Of a stretch of 61,095 bases of DNA, positions 1-11,375 are shown piece after piece. Position 1 is the stretch's first letter. The number at the start of each line of letters is the position of its first letter. The position numbers and the translations under genes were made by a program. The stretch spans positions 1 to 61,095 of the forward strand of contig JAGRPB010000009.1 of the NCBI GenBank assembly GCA_020439945.1, given 5' to 3'. The notes below the pieces were generated by a model, which was not told the origin of the DNA, searched no databases, and saw only the letters and a program-made list of their open reading frames with translations. Origin of the DNA: Verrucomicrobiia bacterium. GTDB taxonomy: Bacteria > Verrucomicrobiota > Verrucomicrobiia > Verrucomicrobiales > DEV007.

Positions 1-255
1 GGCAGTCTCTGCACCGCCTTCCAAACCCCACAGGCCAACGAGTTCAATTCGCAAGTCATCGCGCCGCCTCCTCCTTCCGCAGGCGGCGTACCAGTCGCGG
101 GACGAGTTTCATCGACCGCAAATGACCGAATTCCGCCATACCGGGATCCGGCGTTCCGCCCGGCCGGCCTTGACTTCTGCTCCCCGCCGAAATACCAACC
201 AAGGCCCGGCCTTGGTCGCAACCTATTCTATCCCCGGCTCTCGCAACGCCCGAAT
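1..255. other. Left-edge stretch without a supported gene
   Basis: No coding region is convincing here. The reading frame of the cytochrome gene that begins at 256 is open back to base 1 with no stop, but the translated residues are proline/arginine-rich and contain no recognisable domain. The annotated start at 256-265 fits a signal peptide much better. A minus-strand frame over 56-340 overlaps the cytochrome start and looks like a shadow. The promoter of the cytochrome gene presumably lies here, but I cannot point to clear hexamers. Confidence 0.4.
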
Positions 256-1338
256 TTGCCTGACATGAAGATTCCCATCCCCCGCATTTCCCTCCGCATC
301 GCCAGCGTGATTCTTCTCGTCGGCGCCGGTTCGCTCTCACTTTCCCGACTCAAAGGGGCCGACGAAGCACAGCCACTGCCGGACCATCTTGTCGAACTGG
401 CCTGGGCCTATGCGATCACGATCGAGGAACCGCCGCCGCTGCCGGAAGATGACAAAAAGCATAATCTGCCGGATACACCCCTGACTTTCACCCGCGATGA
501 GATCCTGGGCAGAGTCGACGGCGTCATGTTCCAGGGACCGCCGGCCGACTGGTATCCCGGCGATCATCCCGAGATGCCCGAAATCTACGCCAAGGGCGAT
601 CCATCGCGAAAGGTCATCGCCTGCGCCCTTTGTCACTATCCGAACGGAAAGGGAAAGGCGGAAAACGCCCCGCCCGCCGGGCAGGATCACCGCTATCTCA
701 TCCAGCAACTGCGAGACATGAAGGCGGGCGTGCGAAACTGCGCCGACCCTCGCAAGTCGAACTACGGGCTGATGGTCGATACCGCCAAGGGCATGACCGA
801 GGAAGAGATCGAGGAGTGTGCGAAATACTTTGAATCCATGAAATGGACGAAATGGATCGAGGTCATCGAAACCGATACCGTCCCAAAAACCTACCTGCGC
901 GGCGGACTTCACATCCCGATCGAGGGAGACGGTGCGGGAACGGAACCGATCGGAAAACGCATCATCGAATCTCCGGTCCACCCTCACGAGACCGAATTCC
1001 TACGGAATCCGAGATCCGGTTTCGTCGCCTACGTTCCCAAGGGAGCGATTCAGAAAGGCGCCGCCCTGGTCTACGGAGGAGGCGAGGGAAAGACTCTCCA
1101 GTGCGCCATCTGCCACGGTCCCGACCTCAACGGCATCGGAAACATTCCCGGGATCGCCGCCCGGTCTCCCAGTTACCTGGCCCGACAGCTGAACGACATC
1201 AAGCAGGGAACCCGCAACGGCGAGATGGCCGCGCTGATGAAGCCGGTGGTGGCGAACCTCACTTCCGAAGACATGCTCAATATCGTCGCCTACCTGGCCT
1301 CCATGCCGGCACCGGCGCCCGAGCATTCAAAACCGTGA
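256..1338 (+). CDS. Exported diheme c-type cytochrome
   Basis: This is a 360-aa protein with an N-terminal hydrophobic export segment (about residues 10-30, with ATG choices at 256 and 265). It has two heme c attachment motifs, CALCH near residue 125 and CAICH near residue 285, each followed by a class I cytochrome c-like helix pattern (a YLxxQLxDxKxGxRN-type stretch after each heme site). The tandem arrangement resembles cytochrome c4 and other diheme electron carriers of the periplasm. Its redox partner cannot be read from the sequence. It is convergent with the hydrogenase operon, ending 67 bp from hypC, so a link to that enzyme is possible but unsupported. Function as an electron carrier is confident; the specific pathway is not. 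Confidence 0.85.
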   Translation: MPDMKIPIPRISLRIASVILLVGAGSLSLSRLKGADEAQPLPDHLVELAWAYAITIEEPPPLPEDDKKHNLPDTPLTFTRDEILGRVDGVMFQGPPADWYPGDHPEMPEIYAKGDPSRKVIACALCHYPNGKGKAENAPPAGQDHRYLIQQLRDMKAGVRNCADPRKSNYGLMVDTAKGMTEEEIEECAKYFESMKWTKWIEVIETDTVPKTYLRGGLHIPIEGDGAGTEPIGKRIIESPVHPHETEFLRNPRSGFVAYVPKGAIQKGAALVYGGGEGKTLQCAICHGPDLNGIGNIPGIAARSPSYLARQLNDIKQGTRNGEMAALMKPVVANLTSEDMLNIVAYLASMPAPAPEHSKP

Positions 1339-1405
1339 ATCATCCGTCAGCGGCAACGGTGATCGACCGCCGGAGCCCGACTTCCCCGCTTCCTGAAAAA
1401 GCCGG

Positions 1406-1648
1406 CTAACTGTCCGGACTCTGCTCATCAGCGACCAGCATTCCCAGCGTCTTTCGCGCTTCCGCCTCGTCCACCACGGCGATCGAGAAGCCGACATGAA
1501 CCAACACGTAGTCGCCCGGTTTCACCATTGGCGTATAGGCGAGATGGACGTCCTTGACGATGCCCTCGAAGGAGACGCGCCCGGTGCGAAACAAAGGATC
1601 ATCCCCTTCCGTCACTTCGAGAATTTTTCCGGGAATCGCGAGGCACAT
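1406..1648 (-). CDS. hypC: HypC, [NiFe] hydrogenase maturation chaperone
   Basis: This 80-aa protein begins MCLAIPGKI, the signature of HypC/HupF, with the essential Cys2 that binds the Fe(CN)2CO unit together with HypD. HypC carries that iron group to the apo large subunit in the cytoplasm. The longer open frame extending up to 2452 overlaps hypF and is not coding; the ATG at 1648 is fixed by the conserved N-terminus. It lies 4 bases downstream of the hypF stop and is the last gene of the hydrogenase operon. Length is normal for the family (75-95 aa). Confidence 0.95.
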   Translation of the reverse strand: MCLAIPGKILEVTEGDDPLFRTGRVSFEGIVKDVHLAYTPMVKPGDYVLVHVGFSIAVVDEAEARKTLGMLVADEQSPDS

Positions 1649-1652
1649 AAAA

Positions 1653-3908
1653 TTACGAAACTGGATCGGGAAATCGCGCCGTCGCCACGACAGCCTGCCC
1701 GAGAGCAAGGCCACCATCGTTCGGCGGCGCCTGACGAGGCCAGAGGGCAATAAACCCCTCCGCCTGGAGTCTCGCAACCGTCGACTCCAACAGGCGGACG
1801 TTCTGAAAACACCCGCCGCCAAGCGCCACGATCCCTTTTCCGGAATCCCTGGCGACCAGAAGAATGGCGTGGGCCATGGAATCAATGAACCGGGCGGCGA
1901 TGGTCGGGCCGGGCACCCTGTTTCGCAAGTCCTCCAGCAGTCCGCGAACGACCGGTTCCCAGTCGAGTATTCCAGACTCCAGCGCGAGGGGAATGAAGGC
2001 GCCGTCGCCCACGCCGGCGGCGTGTTCCAATTCCATGGCCGCCTGGGCCTCGAACTCGTTTCGCCAGCGCAATCCGAGCAGGGCTGCCACGGCATCGAAC
2101 AGCCGTCCCGCGCTGGAGGTGAAAGGCACGTTGATGCCGCGTTGAATCTGCCTGTGAGCGATGGTGAGCTCTTCGCTGGTAAAAGCGGCTCCGAGCGGCG
2201 TGTCTTCAATCGGGATTCCCGCTTCGGCGAGCAAACCGAGCGCGGCGTACCTTGGTTGGCGAACGGACAATTCGCCGCCGGGTAACGGAAACCATCGCAG
2301 GTGCGCCAGACGCCTGAATTCACGGCGGGAAGCCAGGAGAAACTCGCCTCCCCAGATCGTGCCGTCGGGACCATGACCGGTGCCGTCCCAGGCCACTCCG
2401 AGGACCTCTTCGTCCAGTTCGTGCTCGGCGAGACAGGCCGCGATGTGGGCATGATGATGTTGCACCGTTACCAGCGGCAATCCCATCCCGGCGGCCAGGC
2501 GCCCGCCGTGATACCCCGGGTGCGCGTCGCAGGCGATGGCACGAGGCCGCACCCCGCAGAGCGCGGGGAAATCGCGACATTGCGCCGTGAAAGTCTCCTG
2601 GGCGGCTTCGGTTTCCAGATCGCCCACGTGGGGTCCACAGCGAACCCCGAACGGGCCGGTGACGGCGATCGATGTTTTCTGATCGCCGCCCACGGCAAGG
2701 ACCGGCGTCAGTTCGGCTCCCAGTGAAAAGGGCGCATAGCCGCGGGCTCGCCGCAACACCAGCTCGTGTCCCGCCGCCACTCGAACCACCGAGTCATCGA
2801 GGGCCCGTTCAATGGGACGGTCGTGAATGAGGAACGCATCCGCAAGACCTCGCAGGCGATGGAAAGCGTCGTCGTTATCCGTGCAAAGCGGCTCGTCGGA
2901 AACGTTCGCGCTCGTGACGACAATGGGAAACCCGAGCCGTTGCATGAGCAGGTGATGCAAAGGCGAATAGGGCAAGATCACGCCAAGGTCAGGATTTCCC
3001 GGAGCCAGGATCAAAGGCAGATCGTCGTCGTTGCGTCTTCGCAAAACAACGATGGGAGCCCGCGCCGAAGTGAGCAAGCGCTCTTCCAGGGCCGACATTT
3101 CGCAACGGGCACGCGCGTCACCGAGATCGGGCACCATCACGGCGAGCGGCTTGGCGGAGCGTCGCTTTCGAAGCCGGAGCGTTTCGATGGCCGACGTGGA
3201 ACGCGCGTCCGCCATGAGATGGTATCCTCCGATGCCTTTCACGGCGATGACCTGTCCCGCTTCGATGGCCCGCGCGGCGCGTTCGAGCGCTTCCTCGCGA
3301 TGCGCGAGCACCCGACCCGGGGCATCGGCGAAAGCCAGCCGGGGTCCGCATTTCGGACAGGCATTCGGCTGCGCGTGAAAGCGGCGGTCGGATGGCGATT
3401 CATATTCGGCACGACATTCGGAACACATCGTGAACTCGTGCATCGTCGTGCGGGCCCGGTCATAGGGCAGAGAGCGGACGATACTGAACCGCGGGCCACA
3501 CTGGGTGCAGTTAGTGAACGGATAGCCGTGGCGCCGGTTCGCGGAATCGAAGATTTCGCGCACACAGTCCACGCAGGTGGCGAGATCAGGGACGATTTCG
3601 GTGGTGGCGGCAGCAGGAGGCGCCGTCTGAGATTCGCGAATGACGAAGCTCGATACCCCTTCGAGCGGCAGGCTTGATTCCGTGACGCTTCGAACCCTCG
3701 CGTGGGGTGGCGGGTTCCCGCGGACCTGCCGCAGAAAGACCGCGCAGGCTTCGGCGGGGCCTTCGATTTCCACGTCAAGCCCCGCGAGGGAATTGCAGAC
3801 CCACCCGGCGAGTCCCAGCTCGCTGGCAAGGCGGCTGACAAACGGTCGAAAGCCAACGCCCTGAACGGCGCCGATGATCTCGAGCCTATGCCGCGCGTAC
3901 TCAGTCAT
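1653..3908 (-). CDS. hypF: HypF carbamoyltransferase for hydrogenase cyanide ligand synthesis
   Basis: This is a full-length 751-aa HypF. In order it shows an acylphosphatase domain (residues 1-95, with GVGFRPFV), a double zinc-finger region (CVDC, CTQC, CSEC and CPKC pairs, about residues 110-190), a YrdC-like domain (about 205-385), and a Kae1/TobZ-like domain with VQHHHAH around residue 480. HypF transfers the carbamoyl group of carbamoyl phosphate to the HypE C-terminal cysteine, the first step towards the CN ligands of the [NiFe] site. Its ATG overlaps the hypA stop in an ATGA arrangement, indicating translational coupling. Confidence 0.96.
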   Translation of the reverse strand: MTEYARHRLEIIGAVQGVGFRPFVSRLASELGLAGWVCNSLAGLDVEIEGPAEACAVFLRQVRGNPPPHARVRSVTESSLPLEGVSSFVIRESQTAPPAAATTEIVPDLATCVDCVREIFDSANRRHGYPFTNCTQCGPRFSIVRSLPYDRARTTMHEFTMCSECRAEYESPSDRRFHAQPNACPKCGPRLAFADAPGRVLAHREEALERAARAIEAGQVIAVKGIGGYHLMADARSTSAIETLRLRKRRSAKPLAVMVPDLGDARARCEMSALEERLLTSARAPIVVLRRRNDDDLPLILAPGNPDLGVILPYSPLHHLLMQRLGFPIVVTSANVSDEPLCTDNDDAFHRLRGLADAFLIHDRPIERALDDSVVRVAAGHELVLRRARGYAPFSLGAELTPVLAVGGDQKTSIAVTGPFGVRCGPHVGDLETEAAQETFTAQCRDFPALCGVRPRAIACDAHPGYHGGRLAAGMGLPLVTVQHHHAHIAACLAEHELDEEVLGVAWDGTGHGPDGTIWGGEFLLASRREFRRLAHLRWFPLPGGELSVRQPRYAALGLLAEAGIPIEDTPLGAAFTSEELTIAHRQIQRGINVPFTSSAGRLFDAVAALLGLRWRNEFEAQAAMELEHAAGVGDGAFIPLALESGILDWEPVVRGLLEDLRNRVPGPTIAARFIDSMAHAILLVARDSGKGIVALGGGCFQNVRLLESTVARLQAEGFIALWPRQAPPNDGGLALGQAVVATARFPDPVS

Positions 3909-4186
3909 TCAACGCGCGATTCTTCAATCTCCACTTCGAGGTTCCGCAGTAGAATCTGCTGAGCGTTGGGATCGGCGTTGTCGTCGGAAACGTGGATGTC
4001 CAACCAGGCGCCTTCGGCAACCGTGCCCCGGGAGAACTCTTCGAAATAGTCGGCGAACCGGTCCCTTGAAAGATGACTGAGCGCACCCAACCACACTTCC
4101 ACGGCCACCGCCCGTTTGCCCCCGTTGGCTTTCACCACGGAGTCGATCTTGCGGAGCAGGTCGTTGATGAGTGACAACTCGTGCAT
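3905..4186 (-). CDS. hypA: HypA-like nickel chaperone lacking the zinc finger
   Basis: The 93-aa protein begins MHELSLINDLL, keeping the Met1-His2-Glu3 nickel site of HypA. The body matches HypA up to the position where the zinc ribbon should lie. Ordinary HypA (about 113 aa) has two CxxC pairs there; this protein has no cysteine at all and an acidic stretch (about residues 65-78) instead. HypA normally delivers nickel to the hydrogenase large subunit with HypB. Here the structural zinc site is gone and hypB is not in the window, so the nickel step may differ. Placement between the protease and hypF genes, plus the N-terminus, supports the assignment despite divergence. Confidence 0.82.
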   Translation of the reverse strand: MHELSLINDLLRKIDSVVKANGGKRAVAVEVWLGALSHLSRDRFADYFEEFSRGTVAEGAWLDIHVSDDNADPNAQQILLRNLEVEIEESRVE

Positions 4187-4195
4187 GGGGGTCGC

Positions 4196-4642
4196 TCAGC
4201 GTTTCAGTTCCTCTTCGATCAAACGGGAAGCTTCGGCGACTCCCGCCACGATCTCGGGGCCGGGGGACGCGCCATGATCGAACGACCTTCCCTCGATCCC
4301 GAACACGATCACGCGCGGCGGCAGGGTTCCCAGCGATCTCGCCAGTTCCACGGCCTCGGCGAGCCCGAAAGCGTGCGTGGAGCAGGGCGGGAACGCCTCG
4401 GGCAGCGGAGTCTCGGAGCCGTCGAAACGCAAGACCGTCCCCGGCTCCGCACCGGATTGCGCCGCATCCGCCAGCAGCAACACATCGGCACCCTCCCAGA
4501 GTTCCATGAGGGACGCCGTTTCACCCGACGATTCGTGGACATTCTCGATCCCACGCCCGGACAGCCCTCGGGCCACGAGCAATCCGGCGGCATCATCACC
4601 GCGCAGGGCATTGCCAACTCCGATCACCACGGCCCGTGTCAT
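4196..4642 (-). CDS. Hydrogenase maturation endopeptidase (HyaD/HycI family)
   Basis: This 148-aa protein begins [11 protein letters not shown], with the family pattern GxGNxLRGDD near the N-terminus, including the nickel-sensing Asp. A second conserved acid lies in ADAAQSG and a His in STHAFGL. The enzyme removes the C-terminal tail of the [NiFe] large subunit after nickel insertion. The ATG at 4642 overlaps the hydA stop (ATGA), which suits a protease dedicated to that subunit. A longer frame to 4732 lies inside hydA and was not used. Confidence 0.93.
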   Translation of the reverse strand: MTRAVVIGVGNALRGDDAAGLLVARGLSGRGIENVHESSGETASLMELWEGADVLLLADAAQSGAEPGTVLRFDGSETPLPEAFPPCSTHAFGLAEAVELARSLGTLPPRVIVFGIEGRSFDHGASPGPEIVAGVAEASRLIEEELKR

Positions 4643-5961
4643 GCCGAAACGGTTTCGCGATGGATTTTGAGAAAATGCGTGGCGCAGGAGATGCAGGGAT
4701 CGTAGTTGCGGATCGCCTGCTCGCACTGCCATTGCAGGCCGTCGTCATCCAGATGCAGAAAGTCCGGCACGAGACGCCGGAGATCGTTCTCGATCGTCTT
4801 CTGGTTCTGCGAAGTGGGCGGCACGATCTTTGCCTCCTGGATATCGCCCCGCTCGTCGAGTCGATAGCGATGATACAGCAATCCCCTCGGAGCCTCCGTG
4901 CAACCGAATCCGGTAGCCCCATTGGCATTCACCTCGATGCTGGATGCTTCCGGCGGCTCATAACTGTCCAGAATCCGTAGCGCCTCCTCGCACGCGTAGA
5001 GGATCTCCACGCTGCGCACGATGATGCTGCGGAAGGGATTGCGGCAGCCCGCGTCGAGCCCGACCTCGGCGGCGAGCGCCCGACAACGCGGCGTGAGCTT
5101 GTCGAAGTTGAGCGCCAGGCGCGCCATCGGTCCCACGAAGTAGGCACCGTGGCCCTTGTGGATGGATTGCAGCGCGTTCGTGTAGGGCACGTGTTCCTCC
5201 TCGAAATGCTCCTCGTATTCGGAGATGGCGATATCCAGCCCGCGATTCGACACCAGCCTCCCCTCGTTCATCGGGTATTCATCCGGATGGGACAGGCAGA
5301 CGAATTCGTAGTCCTCCTCGAAGTCCGGGAAGGGCAACTCCGCGGTCCAGCGGATCGTCTTCTCCGCCGCTTCGACCGCCCACTTCAGGTCTTCCTCGAG
5401 CTTGGCAAAGTCCCGCTTCAGCGGCGCTTTGAAGAATCCGCCGACCTTCACGTTCACGGGATGAACCTCGCGACCGCCCAGAACATTGCCGATATCGTTG
5501 CCGACCTTCTTCAGCTTCAGGCCCATCTCGACGACTTCACGGTGGTCCTTCGCCATCTCGATCGCACTCGGATAACCGAGAAAATCCGGCGCGTGCAGCA
5601 TGAAGACATGCAGTCCGTGGCTTTCAATCCATTCTCCGCAGTAAAGCAAACGCCGCAGTTCGCGAAGTTGCCCCGTGACGCGCACGCCCGCGGCGTCTTC
5701 CATCGCGTGGCAGGCGCTCATCTGATAGGCGACCGGACAGATGCCGCAGATCCGCGCGGTGATGTCCGGGGCTTCGCGAAAGGATCTCCCGCGCATGAAG
5801 GCCTCGAAAAAACGGGGCGGCTCGAAGATCTTGAGCTTCACATCCTCGATGCGCCCATCCTGGACGCGAAGATGCATCGCACCCTCGCCCTCGACCCGAG
5901 CGAGGTAGTCCACCTTGATGGTGCGCGTGTTCCTAGGAGTTGGGGGAAGATCGTTGCTCAT
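4639..5961 (-). CDS. hydA: Group 3b-type [NiFe] hydrogenase large (catalytic) subunit
   Basis: A 440-aa catalytic subunit. The two nickel-binding motifs are present: RICGICP (L1) near residue 65 and DPCISCATH (L2) at the C-terminus, followed by a short tail that the maturation protease should remove. The sequence resembles the alpha subunit of cytoplasmic NAD(P)-linked sulfhydrogenases rather than membrane uptake enzymes, and there is no cytochrome b subunit. The ATG at 5961 is chosen because a GGAGAG ribosome site lies 8 bases upstream; it overlaps the end of the small-subunit gene by 29 bases. The enzyme interconverts H2 and protons/NAD(P)H. Confidence 0.96.
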   Translation of the reverse strand: MSNDLPPTPRNTRTIKVDYLARVEGEGAMHLRVQDGRIEDVKLKIFEPPRFFEAFMRGRSFREAPDITARICGICPVAYQMSACHAMEDAAGVRVTGQLRELRRLLYCGEWIESHGLHVFMLHAPDFLGYPSAIEMAKDHREVVEMGLKLKKVGNDIGNVLGGREVHPVNVKVGGFFKAPLKRDFAKLEEDLKWAVEAAEKTIRWTAELPFPDFEEDYEFVCLSHPDEYPMNEGRLVSNRGLDIAISEYEEHFEEEHVPYTNALQSIHKGHGAYFVGPMARLALNFDKLTPRCRALAAEVGLDAGCRNPFRSIIVRSVEILYACEEALRILDSYEPPEASSIEVNANGATGFGCTEAPRGLLYHRYRLDERGDIQEAKIVPPTSQNQKTIENDLRRLVPDFLHLDDDGLQWQCEQAIRNYDPCISCATHFLKIHRETVSA

Positions 5962-6736
5962 GATGGTCACTCTCCTCGCGAAAAGGTGAGGCATAGCCGT
6001 TGAAAGATCGATACGCCCGCATGATGTCGCGGTCGGGCACGCCCATGGCGCTCCACCGCTCGGAGAGCGCGGCGGGGTTGGGGGATTCCATGGGGCCGAA
6101 GCAACCGAAACAGCCGCGATTGTAGGCCGGACAGAGCGCTCCGCAGCCCGCCTGCGTGACCGGGCCGAGGCAGGGCGTGCCGTGCGCGACCATGACGCAG
6201 GGATTGCCGCGCAACTTGCATTCCACACAAACGCTGTGCTCGGAAACGAGAGGTTTACGCCGGTGCAGAAAGGCCAACACCACCTCCACCAGTTGTCGCT
6301 TGTTCACCGGGCAACCGCGCAACTCGAAGTCCACCGGCACGTGATGCGAAATCGGCGTCGAAGTAGCCAGGGTCTCCAGGTACTGCGGCGACGCGTAAAC
6401 GACCGAGGCCATCTCGTCCAGGTCCTGCCAGTTTCGCAGGGCCTGGATGCCGCCGGCGGTGGCACAGGCGCCAATGGTCACGAGATACTTCGATTGCGCG
6501 CGCACCTCCCGGATCCTTTCGGCGTCGTGCGCGGTGGTGATGGACCCTTCCACCAGCGATAGGTCGTACGGACCATCCACCACGCGCCTGGTCGCTTCGG
6601 CAAAGTTTGCGATCTCGATCGCTTCCGCCACGGCGAGCAGTTCATCCTCGCAATCCAGCAGGCTGAGTTGGCAGCCATCGCAGGAAGCGAACTTCCAGAC
6701 GGCCAGCTTGGGTCTTTCTCCGGTGGCACTGCTCAT
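5933..6736 (-). CDS. hydD: Group 3b-type [NiFe] hydrogenase small (delta) subunit
   Basis: The 267-aa electron-transfer subunit starts with a short leader then [13 protein letters not shown], giving the CxxC proximal cluster site. Further cysteines (IGACATAGG, the RGCPVNK region, then [11 protein letters not shown] and the C-terminal [16 protein letters not shown] cluster) fit three [4Fe-4S] clusters. There is no Tat signal, which fits a cytoplasmic enzyme. It passes electrons from the NiFe site to the HydB/HydG module. Its ATG overlaps the hydG stop as ATGA. Frames extending further upstream lie inside hydG. Confidence 0.95.
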   Translation of the reverse strand: MSSATGERPKLAVWKFASCDGCQLSLLDCEDELLAVAEAIEIANFAEATRRVVDGPYDLSLVEGSITTAHDAERIREVRAQSKYLVTIGACATAGGIQALRNWQDLDEMASVVYASPQYLETLATSTPISHHVPVDFELRGCPVNKRQLVEVVLAFLHRRKPLVSEHSVCVECKLRGNPCVMVAHGTPCLGPVTQAGCGALCPAYNRGCFGCFGPMESPNPAALSERWSAMGVPDRDIMRAYRSFNGYASPFREESDHHEQRSSPNS

Positions 6737-7599
6737 ATCTCTCTCTGGGAAAACCAGTGACGAATGCGGTCGAAGCGAAAAACCGGACCATCCCGGCAGA
6801 TGAACCCGGGACCAAACTGGCAGTGGCCACAGATACCGACCGCACACTTCATGTTCCGCTCCAGCGTGACGAAAATCTGATCGTCCGACAGCCCGGCCCT
6901 GGCCAACTCCATGGCGGTGAAGCGCATCATGATCTCCGGACCGCAAACCATGGCGATGGCATTCGAGGAGTCGAACCGCGCGCGTGGTATGAGGGTGGTC
7001 ACCACTCCGACATGGTGGTGCCACCCGGACCCGGCCTGATCCACGGTGAGTTTCACCTCGACACCGGACTCCTCCATCCACGAATGCAGTTGTTCGTGAT
7101 AGATGACATCCGGTGCGCTGCGTGCGCCGGCGAGGATCACGATGCGACCGTAATCTTCGCGGTGCGCCAGCGCGTGGAGAATCGCGGGACGAAGCGGCGC
7201 GAGACCGATGCCGCCGGAGACGAAAACCAGGTCGCGCCCGCGCGCCTCGTTCATCGGCCAGGGGCTGCCGAAGGGTCCGCGCACCCCGACCACGTCGCCG
7301 AGGACGAGCCGGTCGAGTGCGCTGGTCACCGTGCCCACTCGTCGGATCGTGTGCACGAGTCCTTCGGTCTTCTCCGGCGATCCGCTGATGGAGATGGCGC
7401 TCTCCCCGGTGCCGAAGGCGTAAAGCATGTTGAACTGCCCGGGTTCAAAAGACCGCGCCGCCCCCTCGCCTGCCGGACAAAGGGTCAACGTGAAGGTGTC
7501 CGCCGTCTCCTCGTTGCGCTCCACCACGACGAATGGCTCCGGAAGCATGGTGCCAAGTCGGAGCGCCGCGGGGTCAGGGGTGTGGAGGATGTTGCTCAT
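6733..7599 (-). CDS. hydG: Hydrogenase FAD/NAD(P)-binding (gamma) subunit
   Basis: A 288-aa ferredoxin-reductase-type protein: an FAD-binding barrel (residues 10-115), an NAD(P)-binding domain ([10 protein letters not shown] near residue 130, CGPEIMM near 220) and a C-terminal [2Fe-2S] motif ([12 protein letters not shown] then C, residues about 250-270). This is the PyrK/DHODB electron-transfer architecture of the gamma subunit that links the hydrogenase to NAD(P)H. The symbol here follows the Pyrococcus sulfhydrogenase and does not mean the radical-SAM HydG of [FeFe] enzymes. Both its start and its stop overlap neighbours by 4 bases. Confidence 0.94.
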   Translation of the reverse strand: MSNILHTPDPAALRLGTMLPEPFVVVERNEETADTFTLTLCPAGEGAARSFEPGQFNMLYAFGTGESAISISGSPEKTEGLVHTIRRVGTVTSALDRLVLGDVVGVRGPFGSPWPMNEARGRDLVFVSGGIGLAPLRPAILHALAHREDYGRIVILAGARSAPDVIYHEQLHSWMEESGVEVKLTVDQAGSGWHHHVGVVTTLIPRARFDSSNAIAMVCGPEIMMRFTAMELARAGLSDDQIFVTLERNMKCAVGICGHCQFGPGFICRDGPVFRFDRIRHWFSQREI

Positions 7600-8075
7600 G
7601 GATGGGTTCCGGGACCGGGGCTTCCATAGAGATCGAGCAATTGAAGACGCGTGGCCTCCAGGCGATCCGCTACCAGCGTAGAGAATTGCTTCATCATCTG
7701 GTAGCCGAAACGGGGATCACTCTCGCATTTTTCACGCAGGCAGCGGCCATCGATGGAAAAGGCGCGCACCTCGCTCACGGCGCGCAAGTCGAAGTGCCAG
7801 TGGTAGGGGGGCACCAGCCACGACCAACCGACCACATCGCCCGCGTCGGCGGTCTGCAAACGCGCCGCACCGCCTTGGGGAGCAGGCATTTCCAGGGCGA
7901 TGCGGCCCTCGCGAATCAGAAAGAACTGGTCGGCGGCTTCGCCCTGGCGTGCGACGACATCACCCGAGCGGAAACGGACGTTTTTGGCGCAGCCGGTGAT
8001 TCGATGAATCGTGTCATCATCCATATCGGCGAAAAGCGGATGCTGACGCAACAGGGGTTCGAGCGTGGTAGTCAT
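7596..8075 (-). CDS. Cyclic-nucleotide-binding-fold protein of the hydrogenase operon
   Basis: This 159-aa protein is essentially one cNMP-binding beta-roll (residues 10-125, with the LFADMDDD entry, GDVVARQGE, and [11 protein letters not shown]), followed by one helix. No DNA-binding helix-turn-helix follows, so it is not a CRP/FNR regulator. The phosphate-binding cassette is not clearly canonical. It is embedded between hydB and hydG with ATGA overlaps on both sides, so it is probably stoichiometric with the enzyme and may sense a ligand or regulate the complex. Similar genes occur in other group 3b operons; their role is not established to my knowledge. Confidence 0.85.
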   Translation of the reverse strand: MTTTLEPLLRQHPLFADMDDDTIHRITGCAKNVRFRSGDVVARQGEAADQFFLIREGRIALEMPAPQGGAARLQTADAGDVVGWSWLVPPYHWHFDLRAVSEVRAFSIDGRCLREKCESDPRFGYQMMKQFSTLVADRLEATRLQLLDLYGSPGPGTHP

Positions 8076-9225
8076 GGCGCGGGGGATTTTGGATTCTGGG
8101 GGTCGCTCTCGCGGAAGGCCGCGACCTCCTCGGTGAGATCGATGCCCACGGGGCACCAGGTGATGCAGCGACCGCAGCCGACGCATCCGGAAGAATCGAA
8201 CTGATCGTGCCACGTGGAAAGCTTGTGGGTGAGCCACTGGCGATATCGCGATTTGGCAGACTGCCGCGCGCCACCCCCGGGCATCCAGGTGAAATCCATC
8301 GTGAAACACGAGTCCCAACGCCGCCACCTCTCGGCGTGATCTCCGGTCAGGTCGGTCACGTCCTCCACCGTCGTGCAGAAACAGGTCGGACAGACCATGG
8401 TGCAGTTCGCACAGGTGAGGCAGCGCTGGGCCACGTCTTCCCAGCGTGGATGATCGAAATTCTCCCGCAGCAGTTCGCGCACTCCGTCGGCGCTCATGGC
8501 GCGCCCCATCGAGGCGGCGGCGCGGTCGACGCGCTCCGCCGCGGCAGCCCGGTCGTCCTCCGAGGCCATCGTCACCGGGAGCTCCGCTAGCACCTCGCGC
8601 CCCTCGTCGCTGCCGGCCGTCAGGAGGAAGAAATGCCGATCCCCGTCGATGACCTCGGTGAGCGCCAGGTCGTGCGGGGTTCGATCGGTCACTGCCGGTC
8701 CGGTTTCCATCGACACACAGAAACAGGTGCCCCCGGCCACGCCGCAACTCACGCCGATGGAGAATATCCGCCTACGCCGACGCTCGTAATGCGAATCCGC
8801 CGCCCCGCTTCCCAGGAAGACCCGGTCCTGGATCGTCATCGCATGCAATTCGCACGACCTCATCCCGAGAAAGGCATACCGGGCCGGCTCTCCGTCATCG
8901 CCGTCGGAGAATGCCATGCCCCCCTTTTCATCGCGATCCGCTTTCACCAGCCGCAGTTGCGAGGGATGCAGGAATTGTTTCCAGGATTGCGGTCCGACGG
9001 CGTAGCCGAAGAGCGCCGCATCGTCCCGGCGCTTCAAACGATAGTGTCCCCCGTCCTGCTCGTCCGTCCAGCCAACCGGCATTTCATCCGACCGGCTGAT
9101 TTCATCATAAACAATCGTGCCGTCTCGCACGGTCGGGCCGACGACCGCATAACCGCGCCGTTCCAGCGCGCCGATCAGCGCATCGAAATCTTCGCGGAGC
9201 AAGAGAACGGGAGGATCGGTAGTCA

Positions 9226-9226
<1 letters not shown>
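8072..9226 (-). CDS. hydB: Hydrogenase iron-sulfur (beta) subunit
   Basis: A 384-aa electron-transfer protein. The C-terminal half carries two [4Fe-4S] sets: [14 protein letters not shown] near residue 260 and [14 protein letters not shown] near 340; the N-terminal 200 residues form the HydB/AsrA-like domain. It relays electrons between the small subunit and the flavin subunit. I chose the ATG at 9226 because it overlaps the hypE stop (TGATG), in keeping with the rest of the operon. The longer frame begins with a GTG at 9277 inside hypE. Confidence 0.93.
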
Positions 9227-10268
<1,042 letters not shown>

Positions 10269-10272
<4 letters not shown>

Positions 10273-11375
10273 GCGAGTATCTCCAGTTCGGCCTGCCGGT
10301 ACCGGAAATAGGCGGCACAGGCTCCCTCATCCGATACCATGGTGGCTCCCAGCGGATGTTCCGGTCTGCAGCGCGTTCCGAAATGCGGACAATCCTTCGG
10401 TTTGCAGCGCCCTTGCAGGATCGAGCCGCTGATGCAGCCCGATTCCAGCCCGGATTCCGGACCATCATCCAAGGCAAAACGCCGCGTGGCGTCGAAATCC
10501 GCATACGCCTCCGAAAGTCCGAAACCGCTGCCCGGAATCGTGCCGATGCCGCGCCAATCCCGGGGAATCACCCGAAAAACTTCACGGATCACCTGCTGCG
10601 CGGCGGCATTGCCCTCGCGGCTGACCCAGCGCGCATACTGGTTTTCCACCTCAGCACGGCCCTCCTCGAGTTGCCGGACGCAGAGCAGCACTCCCTGCAG
10701 GATATCCACCGGTTCGAAGCCCGTGACAACGATCGGCACCCGGTGTCGCCGGGAAATCGGAAGGTATTCCTCCCAGCCCATGATGGCGCAAACGTGGCCG
10801 GCGGCGAGGAAGCCCTGCACGCGATTGTCCGGCGCCTCGATCACCGCCTCCATCGCGGGCGGCACGAGAACGTGCGAGCAAAGGATGGAAAAATTCCTCA
10901 CCCCGCGTGCCCTGGCTTGATGGACCGCCATGGCGTTGGCGGGCGCGGTGGTTTCGAAACCCACCGCGAAGAAGACGATCTCGCGGTCCGGATTGGCAGT
11001 CGCGAGCCGGAGCGCGTCCATCGGCGAGTAGACGATTCGCACGTCGGCCCCCTCCGACTTTGCCCGGAAGAGATCGTCTTTGCTGCCCGGCACCCGCAGC
11101 ATGTCGCCGAACGAACAAAGGATGGTGCCCGGGTGGCGGGCGATGGCGATGGACGCGTCGATCAGGTGCGCCGGGGTCACGCACACCGGACAGCCGGGCC
11201 CGTGCACGAGCGTGAGTCCCTCGGGCAACAGCGTGTCGAGGCCGAAGCGCACGATGGCATGCGTCTGTCCGCCACACACTTCCATGATCGTCCACGGACG
11301 CGTCATCGCGCGCGCGATGGCATCCGCCAAATGGCGAACGGCCTCCCTGTCACGGTAGTCGTCGACGTATTTCAT
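10269..11375 (-). CDS. hypD: HypD, iron-ligand scaffold with [4Fe-4S] cluster
   Basis: A 368-aa protein with all HypD landmarks: [10 protein letters not shown] near residue 34, [10 protein letters not shown] near 60, and the C-terminal cysteine cluster ([23 protein letters not shown]) that holds the [4Fe-4S] centre. With HypC it assembles Fe(CN)2CO. Its start overlaps the stop of the UreE-like gene by 4 bases. Confidence 0.96.

Noticed and set aside
4639..7081. Long N-terminal extensions of hydA and hydD in the open frames
   Set aside because: The extensions lie inside neighbouring genes and lack family sequence; conserved N-termini and ATGA or ribosome-site evidence set the starts at 5961 and 6736.
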